Source: Pleurotus djamor (taxonomy: Eukaryota; Basidiomycota; Agaricomycetes; Agaricales; Pleurotaceae). From it: a DNA stretch of 57,069 nt. Shown one piece after another: positions 13,069-25,049 of this stretch. The stretch lies in the NCBI GenBank assembly GCA_029747585.1, contig JAPEVF010000265.1, positions 1 through 57,069 of the forward strand, read 5' to 3'. Below the pieces are notes generated by a model, which was not told where the DNA came from, searched no databases, and saw only the letters and a program-made list of their open reading frames with translations. A program made the position numbers and the translations under genes. Position 1 is the first letter of the stretch. Each line of letters starts with the position of its first letter.

Positions 13069-15576
13069 CATTTTGGCGTCGATTCTCCATTCAACGCCCT
13101 CGTGAACTCAACCTTGCTACATCCTACTACCTCCAAACTATGAAACTCGTGGTCATCCTATTCCACCCGCGAGACAGCGAGTACGGTGCGATTCATACAG
13201 TCCCCCTTCAGGGAGATGATCGATCCCACTCCTCGACTCGGAATCCATCGACTTGGACTCCGGGTCCATGACCTGTACCACCTTTTTACCAACAACGTCA
13301 ATTCCGTATCGATCCCCGGCCTTTTCTTACGCTTCGCCGCAAAAAATAGCCCTTTGCCTCTTTACCCGCGCAGATGCTTGCCAACGAGGCTCCTTCCCAA
13401 CCAATGCCCACTGCCAGCCAAACTACTAGTGTATTGGAGATTCCAGAAGTGTCCTATCGGAAGTGACACTCTTTTTTGATAGGAGTTGTCATGACTTGGG
13501 TCGTAACCAGCGAGATTCGCCAATATTTAGCGTACCGAGCGTTAATTCGACTACCGAAGGCCCTGTTAATATTGGAGCAAACGTTCGCAAAGCTTGTCAA
13601 CGCTGTATGGGGCCAGTGTCGTCGTAGTCAGGGGTACCGCGATGCTGTTTCTAAAATTCTAATATCTCGCTCGCTTCGCCGCGGCTCCTCCAGGACCCCG
13701 GTTTATGGAAAGGCAGGCTTGGTGTTAGGTTTGGACGTATGTTTGAACAAAATGTGGCTGAATATATTCGTCTGATATTCGGACGATGCCTGGTGAGTGT
13801 TTCAATTCGCCGATCAGGCATTGGGTGCCGTAAAGTAAGTACTTTCGTAAGTCAGGCTTTTGGAGTCGACGAACTTGGAAGCTGAGAGCCGCATACGCAA
13901 TTTTCCACTGCATAAGAGACCCCGAACTTTGGGGGACCAGCGACCTTACCTTGGATGTTCTTCTACATATAGCCCCCTACCTCCTAGCCCCTCACGCGCT
14001 ACTCAACCCAGTGGAGTTCTGTTGGACAGTCTCTGCGCGAATTCCAGCTTCACGGTTCGAAAGGTCTGCGCCATTGTTCCAGCTCCATGAAGTAGACTGC
14101 GAAAGCCCTCGAATGGTGCAATAACACGGCAACACTTCCAAGCGTACTACGGTCGTGACACTGAGCAATATCTTCTTCACCAGGCGCAAGCACATCTGAC
14201 CAGAGCCGTAGTGGTCCCTGGATACCTTCGCCCCGTCCCAGCCTATGCACTCGGGCTACTCATATGGGGCAACTTCGAAGGCTCTAATGGGCATGCTCTC
14301 ATCCGCCTTCTGCCCATCTTGCCGACTGACTCCTGAGACACGGACGCATCTGCTTGAGAAGCTGGAATTGGACTCTCGTCGTTGTGAGGTAGTAGCTCTC
14401 GCTTTGCGCTCGTCGGGACTACATTCCGTGTAACCCCTTCGTTCTCAAGGCTCGTTATCATTCATCAGTAGTGAAGTGACAAGTCGGTATGTTTGTGCTG
14501 TGGGCCTGTGGCTTTTCAATGGACGTGTGCTATTCAATCTGGCACCAAGGGATGGGACAAACCATTTACAATATGGGGTTGCACCGGTTGGTAAGTATTT
14601 GAATATCAAACCCAGTCTGTCTTCACTAGATAGGCTTTGTGATGCGTGTTTGTTAGAGCTGGAGACACAGTTCCTAAAACAAGAGAGTCAAGATTCAACG
14701 CCAGAGTAGGTTCAAGGGGGGGAAGCAACAGGGGAATTCGTGTCAAACAGGAGTAATCACGTGCTGCGACGCGATGTCCGTTTCTGGTGGCCCTGGGTAT
14801 GGTGCAACCTTCCTTGTACCTGCCCTATATCGTCCTTACAGTCCTCCCCGACCCACCTTTTCTCTCGTTTTGGCCTTCTTCAAACGTAGCACTGGCTGGA
14901 TCGAACTGAAAGGGCTCTAATGTGCATGCTTTCACTTTAGGCAAGCTCCACCCAAGTCATGAACAACATCCTCCTACTACCGCTCCTCAATATGTCTCGG
15001 ACACAGGGCTTAATTCCTTTCAATTTCCACATTCTGCGAGACGACATTCAGCTGGACGGCTACCAACTGTACGCAGTGGAGAAATGGATTGTCGATCGCA
15101 AACGGACGCTACCCGTTCTGACTGTCTACACCGGACACCCGGAGCACACTATCCCTGTGGTTTCACTTGCGCCAGAGAGCGCGGAGGAGTGGGACAAGGC
15201 TATACACTACCTGAGGCGCGATGGTGCGAGACCGAAGCAAACACCGCATGGAATCATCATGAATACGTCTCTTGCGGGGTTTCGGAGCGACTTTACGATT
15301 GTGTATATTCCTGGGGGATACTTTGGCGCAGTGAAGGATCAGTTGTATACGAACATCAACTTGCTGCGGATGGGGTGCTCTGGGAGAAGTGCGTTGACAT
15401 TGGAGGAACCAAGGTATGTTGTGCTTTCCATGTTATTTTGAGGCTGGGTTCGCCGAACTGCGTTGTTAGTGATACGACGAAGGATCGGTTTATCTCAATG
15501 TACCATTTACCAGAGTTCTCGGTCACCGATGCCCCCTTGCCGCAAGCATCAAGTCCGTCACGGCCGAAGCCTAAGA
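13069..15576 (+). repeat. Segmental duplication, downstream (parent) copy
   Basis: This is the counterpart of the duplicate at 53-3366. It includes the 5' flank and first 600 bases of the intact STB6-like gene, so I take it as the parent. At 13137-13144 it reads ACTATGAA, where the upstream copy reads ACTANTGAA at 121-129. This shows directly that the N at 125 is an extra position. Confidence 0.85.
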
Positions 15577-18500
15577 ACCAGCGTACCGCCGTCAATGTCC
15601 TTGAAGTGTACAACACTCTCAATCCCCATCATGCTTCGGCGTCCCCTCTGACTTCTCCAGGCCGCTTGATAAACACTTCTGCAACCATAAAGACAAAGGA
15701 CAAGCTAGTGTTCAACAAGACGGTCTTGGAGTTGGTCAAGTTTATTCAGAGCGCATTGGCCATCTTTGGCATGTATGACACTCGCGACGATGGAGCTACC
15801 CAGTCGTCCAATACCCCGAAATCCAACAACAATAACTCCTCTCCGTTCTTGTTCGATGGTTTGCTATGTGACGTCTCAGTTGAGGGAATTCAACGGTGGA
15901 CGATTGAGATTGGAGAGCCGTGTGCTAATGTCGAGGTGTGCCGTTTATTCGCGTTTCATTACTTTGTCTCAAAGCTCACCGTTACGTCGAAGCCGATGGA
16001 ACGAGTCGCCGACCCTAGCATCGTGTCTGCTCTTCTCAGCATGGTGCTAGCAACTCGTAACAAGCTTGCCGCCCTGGGTTACTCTCATGTAAGTGTCGCG
16101 TCTTTAGCCTCGTGCATCACAAATATGTCTTCTATCCCCTACCTCGCGACGACCACGCGTACGGCGCCGATGCCTTAAATACTCGCCCGAGCGTAGCCGT
16201 ATGTTCATCTCCACTATCACCTACCAATGGCTCAGATGAACACTCTGACTTATATCTGCGCCGCCCTTTTCTTGGGTCTCTTTCTACGCATGTTGCTTCG
16301 TATTGTGGATCTCATCATATACATTTCTGTTCTCGCCCTTCTTGCCAGTTTATTCTTATGATCATCTTCATGTACTCTTTCGTCCCTTTGCTTACGATGA
16401 ACTATGATAGCTGACCTATTTGTTCTATTAGGTCCCCAAGGATCCTTTCCTCCACCCAAAGGACTTTCTCCTTACACTTGGGATCTACGTACTTGGAAGT
16501 GGATCAGGAGCCCTTACATCCCCGAGCTCAGCATCAACCTTAACTTTCCACTCTCCCAGTTATTCGCAGACACAAATACATTTTGCGACTGCCAATTTCC
16601 CTGTATCAATGCCTCCGNCCCCGTCCAGGCCATCACCGTTCCCTTTCCAACCTCACACTCCCTTCTACGGGATTTAACTCTGGTTCTGCCCGTTCACAAG
16701 CTTTATCCCACCACCCCGATCACAGTTCGATCAGTTTCATTCCTACATCGGCGAATACTAGCAAGAAGAATTTGTTGTCTGCGCCGTTGGTTATTACGCA
16801 CCTTTCACGTTCGATTTTGATATCTATAACGTCGGTGTATGAATCGAAGATTGGGCCGAGTGGGGATGGGAATGTGAAAGGGAGAAGGGCACTTAGTGGG
16901 GATGGAGGGAAGGTGAGGAAGACGTTGAAGAGTAAGCTTGGGGATATTGGGAGTGCGGTCGGGGTTGGCGACAAGGATAAAGATCGGGAGAGGGAGAGTG
17001 ATAGGGAGATGGAAGCTCGTGGTGCGATGAGTGAGGGTGAAGGCGACAGAGTGGAGACCAAGGAACGCGTTTTCGCTGGTATAGCACCGACACATATCCT
17101 CAGCGGGCTCGGAAGTTTGGGAAGTGGGATTGGGAATCTGGCGAGTGGGATTGGGTTGGGCTTGGGCTTGCCCGGGAGTGGAGGATCGAACCAGGGCAGT
17201 GCAGCGCTGCTTGTGGAAACTCTAACTGACTTGAGTGTGTTCGTGGAAGCGATCGTTCCTTCGGGGGAGAGGGAAAGCCGACTGAGGGATCGGAAGAGGG
17301 AGAAGGAGAGGACGAAGATTAGGAAGCAGGAGAAGTCGGACGATGAAAGGGAGGGGAAACAGAGTCTTGATGGGTTTGGCGACAGCGGCAAGCATGGTTT
17401 GAGGAGTCGAGTTGGCGTGGGGAGAGGGAGACACGGCCGTACGAAGGATAGGGATGGCTCGAAGGATGATGGCGGTCTACGAGGCGTTGCGGGCTCGGTC
17501 GTTGCGTTATGGAGTGGACGCGTCTCGGAGATGGTCAAACTGCGAGAGTTCATTGAACAGTCACAGTGTACTTCGAAGCCGGGGGCGGGTGCGGAGTCTG
17601 ATGCTACTGTTCTCAAGGATCGGGGTGGGGAGAAGAAGAAGCGTCGTGATAGCGATAAAGGGAAGTGGCCAGATCGTTGGGCCCTCGGAGTAGCGAGTGA
17701 CGGCGACGTTGAGAGGGTGGATAGTCCGACGCTGCAGCGTGCACGCTCGGGGGACGGACATCGTTCTACGGAGGACGAGAGCGATAACGTCCTCGTCCCG
17801 AATCGCCCGAGAGAACGACCTACGTCTATCGGGAGTGGATGGAGTGGCGTCCGTGACAAGCTTGGTTCATGGCAAGTGGATTTCGTTCCATGATGTTTGT
17901 CTGGTTGAACTGACTCTCTGTGCAGGCGGCAAATAGCTGAACAGCATTCTAAACGGAAGAAAGAGGATATACACCAGTTGCGAGACGGTACCAGGTCTAG
18001 TACCGAGGTCGTTGGGCAAAGTTCGGCACTCGCGACAGGATATCTGACTCCTCCCCGAAGCCTCCAGGGTGGTCGTACGCAAAGCCCTACCCTTTATCCC
18101 TTCCTCTACCATGGGTTCGTCAGGTCACCTCTCCATCTCGAGCTATCCCATTGATTATTGTGTGTAGCGATGACGACGACCTACTAAGCAGTGGGCAGGT
18201 TTCCCCAGTTTGTGAGTCTCACTGCATTTTTACAAGTGTCCTCTTATTTACCATCTTCACAATAGCTGATCGACCCGACGCAAATCCGTTCCACAATTTC
18301 AACACACCAAGCAAGACTGGTTTAACGTCTCATGGCCCCTCAGCTACTAACTCTTCTTTAAACCTCTTCGTTAATACCAACGCTGCGTCGCTAGGTGCTA
18401 TACCTCTTGGAGAGAAGAGCAGTAGCGTTCCTGGAGCTGGTATCAGTGATTACGACAAGAAAGTCCAAGCTTTCGATGAACATGCCAAGAAACGACCTTG

Positions 18501-19793
18501 GGGGAAACGACCAGTCCAGTCCCGAGTCATTAGCTGGTCGGATCCACTGAGTGCTCGCGGCGTAATCGACCTCGATGAAGACGAAGACACACCAGATGCT
18601 CTGTTGGTTGACGACGCGAGCGGCACAGACAGTGATGATGACGAGACGGATAGATTGGATGCGAATGCTGGTGTCAAGAAGAGAAAGTATCGAAGGCGAA
18701 ACAACTCTGTCGGAGCTGATGTTTTCGCTGCTACGGGAAGTGCAGATGAAGACGATTTCTTGGAGAAATCTCCCAAACAACGAAGACTCCGTCGTGACAT
18801 GATACGGTTCGTCCTTCTCAATTCCTTGAATATGTAATAACCAATGATATCTATTCCTGCACCCAGACGTCGTAGCTTCCACGATCTCGATTCATTCCGA
18901 CATATGCGAGTTCTTGCTCCAGATCAAATGAGGATTGACGTCGAGCTGAGTGGCCAGTACCTCATCATGTCCCGAAGGGAAGAGCATCTCTCCAACGTCG
19001 TCAAGTGCCTAGAGGTTTGTTAACTTTCCTCGCCTCCCTCGTCGCCGACAATCTCATTAAACTTGGTCCGCAGATACTGTCCACCCAGCTTTCGGCGACC
19101 AATGCATCCCTGCGGTCTGACTATCAAGATCATCTAACCTTTCTCTCCGACCTGGAGTCGTACACCAAGATTTTGGCTTCGCTCGAGGCTTCCCGCGCCC
19201 AGTGTTCGGTATCCACGCAAGAAACGAACACACTCTACTATGAAGCAGAGCAGTTTCGATTGCATGAGATGTGGAGAACGGCTAGTGTGCCTCGCAGAAA
19301 GGTACTTGCGATGAGAGAAAAGGTGTTTGGAGCAGGCGGGAGGAGAAGACTCAAACAAGGTGTACATGGTGCACACGGCAAGTTCGACCGAGTGCAATGG
19401 AGGCTTGATGGAGGAGAGCGCTTGGTTGATGCGTTGGGGCGCACGGAGAGCGAAGCTGAGGAGGAAATGGCCATAGAGCAGGACGAAGGGAATCGTCCCA
19501 TCGCTGATGGGGAGTCACCTACAGAGTCTGGTGCGAAGGACGTGATCGAAGAGGAGACGGATGCAGTTGAGCATCCGACTATCAAACCGATGTGGTTGCT
19601 CCAGTTCTTCACCAACTGGGGAGCTAGATGGGGCGCGGTCGCCTCTACGGCAGTACCTACCCAAATGTCCGACCGAGAAAACTCAGAAAGCGATTCAAGT
19701 CGGTCGAAGGACGCGTCTACCAATGCAGACCCACCTGACCATTCTGCCAATGCGATGGCAGAGACAAGAACGACCTCTCCGACCCCTTCATGA
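14959..19793 (+). CDS. STB6: STB6-like (Sin3-binding protein) homolog
   Basis: I read eight exons: 14959-15413, 15470-16088, 16432-17871, 17926-18123, 18168-18211, 18266-18806, 18867-19014 and 19074-19793. Together they give about 1,387 residues once the N at 16618 is dropped. The N-terminal module (VEKWIVDRK...LTVYTG, then DRFISMYHLPEF) and exon 2 (GLLCDVSVEGIQRW, ending GYSHVPKDPF across the second intron) match the fungal family related to yeast Stb2/Stb6. So does the C-terminal block (VHGAHGKFDRVQW...LGRTESEAEEE). Yeast Stb6 was found as a Sin3-binding protein; the molecular role is otherwise poorly known. The middle is low-complexity, rich in charged residues and Gly/Ser. The third intron begins with GC (GCAAGT), and the phase TG|G, CGG supports it. 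The 5' end is duplicated upstream. Family assignment is from memory of conserved blocks. Confidence 0.85.
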
Positions 19794-20079
19794 TCTGATG
19801 TTATGAATATACCCCACCTTATAATTATTGATTCCCCATTGTATAATACCTATCTGGTTCGTGGTGAATCTTCAATATGAATTCATTTACAGACTTATGC
19901 CTCGTTTTCGATTCTGCCCTGCTTGAGTTAGATCTATCGCTGCCTACCATCATCAGGTTCATGCTGCAATCAGTGTTACCACGTCGCCCACTTGCAGATC
20001 TCGAGAAGCCCCAACCAACTGACTCGGATTGACATGCCACCGTGCTTAGGAAAACATACATTGGGAAATCTGATCTGCC

Positions 20080-22132
20080 TCACATTTGCCTCCTTCGAAA
20101 CATTACTCCTTCACCCTTGTCAAGCACTATGTATTGCTTGAACCATTTGGTAGGCGGGATCTCGTCCTCAAGCTTGATATCGTAGTTTAGGAGGATATGC
20201 GCAAACATGGCCTTAATCTCGTTTGCTGCAAAGAATCTGTTTTCACGAAACATTGAACAACTGGTCACAAAAGGCGAACGATAATCTCAACCTACCTTCC
20301 AGGACACGCATGGCGTCCGTGGCCAAAGACAACATATTCTGGGCTTGTGTCCACGACTTGATGACGCGTCGATTCACCCTCCAATTCTCGCATGTCAGAA
20401 AAGCGGAACCCGTTAAATTCCAAGGGTTTGACGTAGTTCTCTTCGCTGTGATGAGTATCCCATGCAGAAAATGCAACAAATGTGCCCTGGGGAACGTGTG
20501 TTCCGTCGGAGAAGTAGAAGCCTCCAGGCTTGCGGACAATGCGTCCCAAGGAGACTGACATCATTTGTGGCATGAGCAAAGTTTGCGGTGTTTGCTGTGT
20601 TTTTTGAAGGAGGACGTAGAAACTCACGAGCGCTAAAACCTTCCCAACGGATGCATTCCCGGAGGAAGCTGTCTAGCTTGCGAAGCTTTCCCATCGCAGC
20701 TTTCGACCATCCCTCTTCCTCGATGACGGACTCAACCTCTTCCCGAATCGGCTGAATGTATTCAGGACGCCCCGCAAGTTGGAGGAGAGCCTGCGTGAAT
20801 GTCTAATTCTCGTAAGTCATCTACTAGAAAGTGTTGGCGCCCTTGGAAAATGTGATCCCTACATTTGAAGTGGTGTGAATGGCTGCTAAATTCACCAACA
20901 AGACCCTCTTGATGTACGCAGTAACATTCTTCTCCTCTTCAGGAGCTGCGTCGGACAACCAACTTAGTAGATCGTTCTAAAGTCGAGGTTAAAGAGCTAG
21001 TTGAGGTTGACGCGGGGATTATGCTAACGTACAGGTCTATCCTCTCGGTGGATGCCCAGCTCGGCGTCGTCCTTCATGCGCTGTGCAATAAGTGGTACAA
21101 GATGCTTTCGGGCTCTCTTAATTGCCCTGGGCATGGGGGAAAGCAATGGTCCTATAATTCTAGGGTGAAATTAGACATAGAGTACGTAAGTGAAGAGAGG
21201 GAGAAATGACTCACGGCCGGAATATAAGCGGGATGCTACTGAGAAATTGACCAACTGCGAAGACTTGAGTAGCGAACTCGATATTGAGGTCGCGATAGTC
21301 CGGATCACGACCTGAACGCTCGATATTCAGTACTTCTTCACGCGTGAAGAGAGTATCTATCCCTGACATATTGGTAACCCAACGAAGAGGCGGTTACTTG
21401 TCCTTGTTACCACTTGTATGGCGGTATCCAGAGCTGGAATAGATACCCAGTCTTTGGTGCTCAATTAGTGGCCGACGAAACGTAGTAAAATAGCAAACAT
21501 ACATGCCTTCAGTCTTGGGAATGTTGTCATTGAACGCTGCAATGATCTCGTCCCGAGCTTCGGGGAACTTCCCAGCAAGGTTCCGCGTGAGGGAAGTCCT
21601 AATGACATCCACGTGGTAATGATTGTGACTGACGTCCTTTCCGAAGGTATATTGCGTGTGCATTTCCTGCAGGCCAGCACGATGTGCGCGTGCGAGTGGT
21701 CAGAGAAAAGTAGACCACAAGGAAGCTTCAAGTACTTACTTTATCCACGGCGTCGTGGAACGATAATTCGTCTTCACGAGCCTGGCGAATATCGTTTACC
21801 AAGCTTTTCTTCCTCAGGACAACCATCCATCCACTCATTGTTGGAACCCTAAAAGCTGCGGATTGGTACTTTTGGATCCCCTCCTGGATCATGACATTCC
21901 CGTGGAGAAGGAATCGAAAGGCACTGGGGAAGGAGGAAAGTCTTCCCGTAGGGCCGATGGCAGGGATAGCGCTGAGCTGAAGAGATAGGACATGTAAGGA
22001 GTACGGAAGCCCTATAGGTGGTTAATGAGCAGCCATACATACATTGGGGTCCGTATAGTGCAGCCATTTATTGACCAGGAAAGCAGTAGCCAAGAATGCC
22101 GCAAACGTAGCAATGTATGGGTTGTTGTCCAT
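20080..22132 (-). CDS. Cytochrome P450 monooxygenase (paralog 1, intact)
   Basis: This is a multi-exon P450 of about 500 residues reading right to left. It opens with MDNNPYIATFAAFLATAFLV, a hydrophobic N-terminal anchor, so it should sit on the ER facing the cytosol. Later landmarks are SNRLFVGLPI split by an intron and then C-R-DPDY, an I-helix region (LLVNLAAIHTTS), the K-helix ExxR as ECIR, and the heme loop FGHGRHACPG with its cysteine ligand, split after CPG by an intron. The end is RFFAANEIKAMFAHI...VMFRRRQM. The style is that of the agaricomycete P450s often annotated as ent-kaurene-oxidase-like; the substrate is unknown. It shares intron positions with the paralogs at 23104 and 40977. 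It is convergent with the STB6-like gene, and I found no disabling change. Confidence 0.85.
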
Positions 22133-22166
22133 GATGCCGAAGATGATGAAGCGATAGCTTGGGTAA

Positions 22167-22176
22167 TTTATATAAA
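22167..22176 (-). promoter_or_regulatory. TATA box of P450 paralog 1
   Basis: The minus strand reads CTTTATATAA about 35-45 nt upstream of the ATG at 22132. That spacing suits a TATA element with a very short 5' leader and suggests a regulated gene. Confidence 0.55.
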
Positions 22177-22279
22177 GCCACCAAGTTTTAAACTATGGAG
22201 GCCCCGAACCAAGAAGGATGGAAGGGGTCTGGTGGTGAGAAACACCTTCCAGGGCCTCCACTGAGTGCCCGCTGACCCC

Positions 22280-22990
22280 GAGCCTATACATGGGATGACA
22301 GTGACAGGCCTTCTGGATGTTAAGTCATGCTCTCCATACGATGGGGGGCTAGGAAGAAGAGCTTTGGGTTAGGGGTATCATTGATAACCATGTACTTACC
22401 CCGGCTGGCGGAGCTTAGCTGAGCCGTTCAAGCCGTTGTAGTTGGTACGTCCGTGAGTTTCAGAATGTGTGCGTTTCCTTGGGCAGCTTTGTTCACGTTG
22501 GTTGGAACACATTGTCGTGGAGGATGAACAATGGCATAAACCAGCACCAGGTATTTCGTTCCTTGGGTCGTGGATGGCGAGTTTGTGTTCAACTGTCGGA
22601 GCAAGCGAACTAGTAATGAGATGGTTGTGCCGAGGCAGTGGTTTACATCGAAGAGAACCGTCATACATACTTGGATCCGGAGGCCTTGAGGCCAACTTGA
22701 GGAGCTGGGCTTGAAGCTTGAAGCTTGAGCTTCGGCCTCAGTGCGGACCAAACTAAGAAGTACTTCAACGTCGTTCGGTGTATTGATGGTTTCCTATTTC
22801 GACCGTGACCTCATACAAACGCCAGTCACAGGCCTAAGTCGTCGGTGAGAACCACTTTGGAACGACTGAACCTGAATCAGACCCCGTAGCTCTTTGGAGT
22901 TTGAACCACCCCTACATATTACATAAATTTACCATGAGCTCAGCCATCGACGTATACGTTTCCACTCAAGTCTAGCCTGAGCTCAGCTCA
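22280..22990. other. Spacer between P450 paralogs, no supported gene
   Basis: Overlapping open frames exist on both strands at 22396-22751, but none shows family motifs or convincing splicing. Confidence 0.45.
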
Positions 22991-22994
22991 GAGA

Positions 22995-23076
22995 GAGTTT
23001 CGCGCGAGAGCGTTTGTCTGTCCTTACAAAGGATGCGGCAAGGCGTTTAGTACGAGGGGGGTCTCATGCACTTAGG
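22995..23076 (+). pseudogene. Relic of a C2H2 zinc-finger gene
   Basis: A plus-strand frame reads ...AFVCPYKGCGKAFSTRG..., the first half of a C2H2 finger (C-x4-C, then F). It hits a stop shortly afterwards without the two histidines. No neighbouring exons are visible. This is probably a fragment carried into the P450 spacer. Confidence 0.5.
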
Positions 23077-23103
23077 TGCCATACATTGACCATTTGTCCT
23101 CCC

Positions 23104-24475
23104 TCACAAGCGCCTTTTTCTGAACATAACTCTTGCATCCTTGTCAACCAATATGAATTCATTAAACCACTTGCCAGTGGTGGGCGGGATTTCGTTCTCG
23201 AGCGTCACATCATAGTTGAGGAGGACATGTGCTCACATGACCTTCAATTCGTTCACCGCATAGAATCTGTTTTTTGTTCACAAACATGTTATACTGGATA
23301 ACAAATGCGGACACCAAGTCGACGTGCACTAGCGAATTGATGATGAGGCGATTCATCATCCGACTGGCGCATATCAAAGAAACGGAAACCATTGAACTCC
23401 GAAGCCTTGACGTGATTATCTTCACTATGATGGATGTCCCATGCAGGACATGCGACGAAAGTACCTTGGGGGAGGTGTGTCCCGTCGGAGAACGTGAAGC
23501 CTTCGGGCTTGCGCACCACACGAATCATGGCGACTAACACAAGTACAGTGAACAAGCTTTGTTGGTCCCCGATTTCCTGAAAGACTTCGCAAAAACTCAC
23601 GAGAGCTCAAGCCTTCCCATCGGATGCATTCACGGATGAAACTGTCCAACTTGTGTAGCTTCCCCATGGTAGCTTTCGACCATCCTTCTTGTCCGATAAC
23701 GGACTCTACTTCCGTTCGAAGAGGCTCGATATACTCAGGTCGTCCAGCAAGCTGGAGAAGCGCTTGTGTGAACGTCTAGTTGTCAAGTCAGCTATGGATA
23801 GGAGTGGTTTTCCGCGCGTTCATTCTTACATTTGCGGAGGAATGAACGGCCGCGAAATTCACCATCAAAATTCTCTTCACGTACGCAGTAGCATTCTTCT
23901 CAAACTCGGGGACATCCGCATCAAGCAGCCAGGTTATTAGGTCATTCTAAAAGCGAGGGTTAGAAAACCAGCTGGAACTTGAAAGTGATGAGCGGGATTA
24001 CGCTGACGTACAGGTCTATCTTTCCGGTCAGCACCCAGATCAGCATCATCCTTCATACGCTGGATAACAAGTGGCTCCAGGTGCCTCTTGGTCCTTTTTA
24101 TAGCCCTTGACATGGGGGAGAGCAACGGTCCTATAATTCTACGGTAATATCATGGATAGGCATGTCTGGAATGATAGAGCCGACTCACGGCCGGAATATG
24201 AATGGGATGTTATTGAGGAGAATCGCAACTACCATGACTTGGATAGTAAATTTGATATTGGGGTCCACGTAGTCTGGGTCACGACCTGCACGATCGATAT
24301 TCAGAACGATTCCTAACGGGACGGTGTGCGTATCCCCCACATAACGGCAATCCGACGAAGAGGCGATTGCTTGTCCTCACTACAAGTTGCCTGACGGCCT
24401 CCAGCGCTGGAATGGTTACCCAGTCTTAGATGCTCGATCAGTGATGATCGAAACTTGGCAATAAAGCAACCCTTA
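23104..24475 (-). pseudogene. Cytochrome P450 pseudogene (paralog 2, 5'-truncated)
   Basis: The fragment is closely related to the P450s at 20080 and 40977 and keeps their exon order from the segment before SNRLFVGLPLC onward. It includes GRDPDYVDPN, the K-helix ECIRWEGLSS and a C-terminus ending VMFRKRRL. It is broken in several ways. The first exons (membrane anchor and roughly 150-170 residues) are missing, with homology ending near 24475. The heme loop FGHGRHACPG is replaced by LGVRICYPV followed by TAA. A second stop (TGA) lies in the last helix region (KVM*AHVLLNYDV). The upstream breakpoint lies within about 140 bases of tRNA-Pro. It cannot make an active enzyme. Confidence 0.85.
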
Positions 24476-24606
24476 GAACGCACTGGGAGACGGTGCCTGC
24501 CGTATAGGGACATGAAGCTCACGGGCACCGTTTTTCGCGAAGGTCTTGGAAGAAACTTGGAACCTTGGATGCGAACATGAAGAGAGAGGGCAAATTGCCG
24601 TCCAAC

Positions 24607-24690
24607 GGCCTTATGGTCTAGTAGTATGATTCCTCGTTTGGGCGCTGAGCTGATTCGAGGAGGTCCTGGGTTCAACTCCCAGTGAGGCCC
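24607..24690 (+). tRNA. tRNA-Pro (anticodon TGG) with a 12-nt intron
   Basis: The acceptor stem pairs GGCCTTA with TGAGGCC. The D arm region is TGGTCTAGTAGTATGATT. The anticodon stem CCTCG/CGAGG encloses TT-TGG-G followed by a 12-nt insert after position 37, the normal place for a nuclear tRNA intron. The T arm is CTGGG-TTCAACT-CCCAG. A T5 run follows as the Pol III terminator. Confidence 0.88.
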
Positions 24691-24693
24691 CTC

Positions 24694-24698
24694 TTTTT
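24694..24698 (+). terminator. RNA polymerase III terminator (T5) of tRNA-Pro
   Basis: Five thymines begin four bases after the tRNA discriminator base. Confidence 0.75.
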
Positions 24699-25049
24699 GC
24701 TTGTGATCCTTTTCCTCCCTTGTATCTGACATATACAAGTCGTAAGTATATTCGGTGCGAGAAGACAGAAAGCGTTTGATGTAGACAAATATTTTCCAAG
24801 AAACATAGCAATATATCAAGCAACGGGATATAGAATGGGGAGAAACATCTGCTATACAGTAGGAGGGGAGTGAGTTAGTATACCGAACTCCCAGGCTATA
24901 GAACACATGGCTGTAAAAAACACAAAGGGTGGTCAAATTGCGAGCGACGGATATAGTTATACGAGGCCATTGATGGTTGCAGGGGGTAAGATAAGTGATG
25001 GGCCAGTCGGGAGTCGTGGGTTCAATAGGGATACAAAAGGACAATGTGT

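Noticed and set aside
53..13860. The two 0.85-kb blocks (53-900 and 13069-13860) as LTRs of a retrotransposon
   Set aside because: Homology continues past them into the STB6-like gene on both sides of the pair. No gag-pol, primer-binding site or target duplication is visible between them.
16720..17859. Long minus-strand open frame (379 codons) antisense to the STB6-like gene
   Set aside because: It is a by-product of the Gly/Arg/Glu-rich, GC-biased exon 3. It is Pro/Ser/Leu-rich, with no motif and no splice partners.
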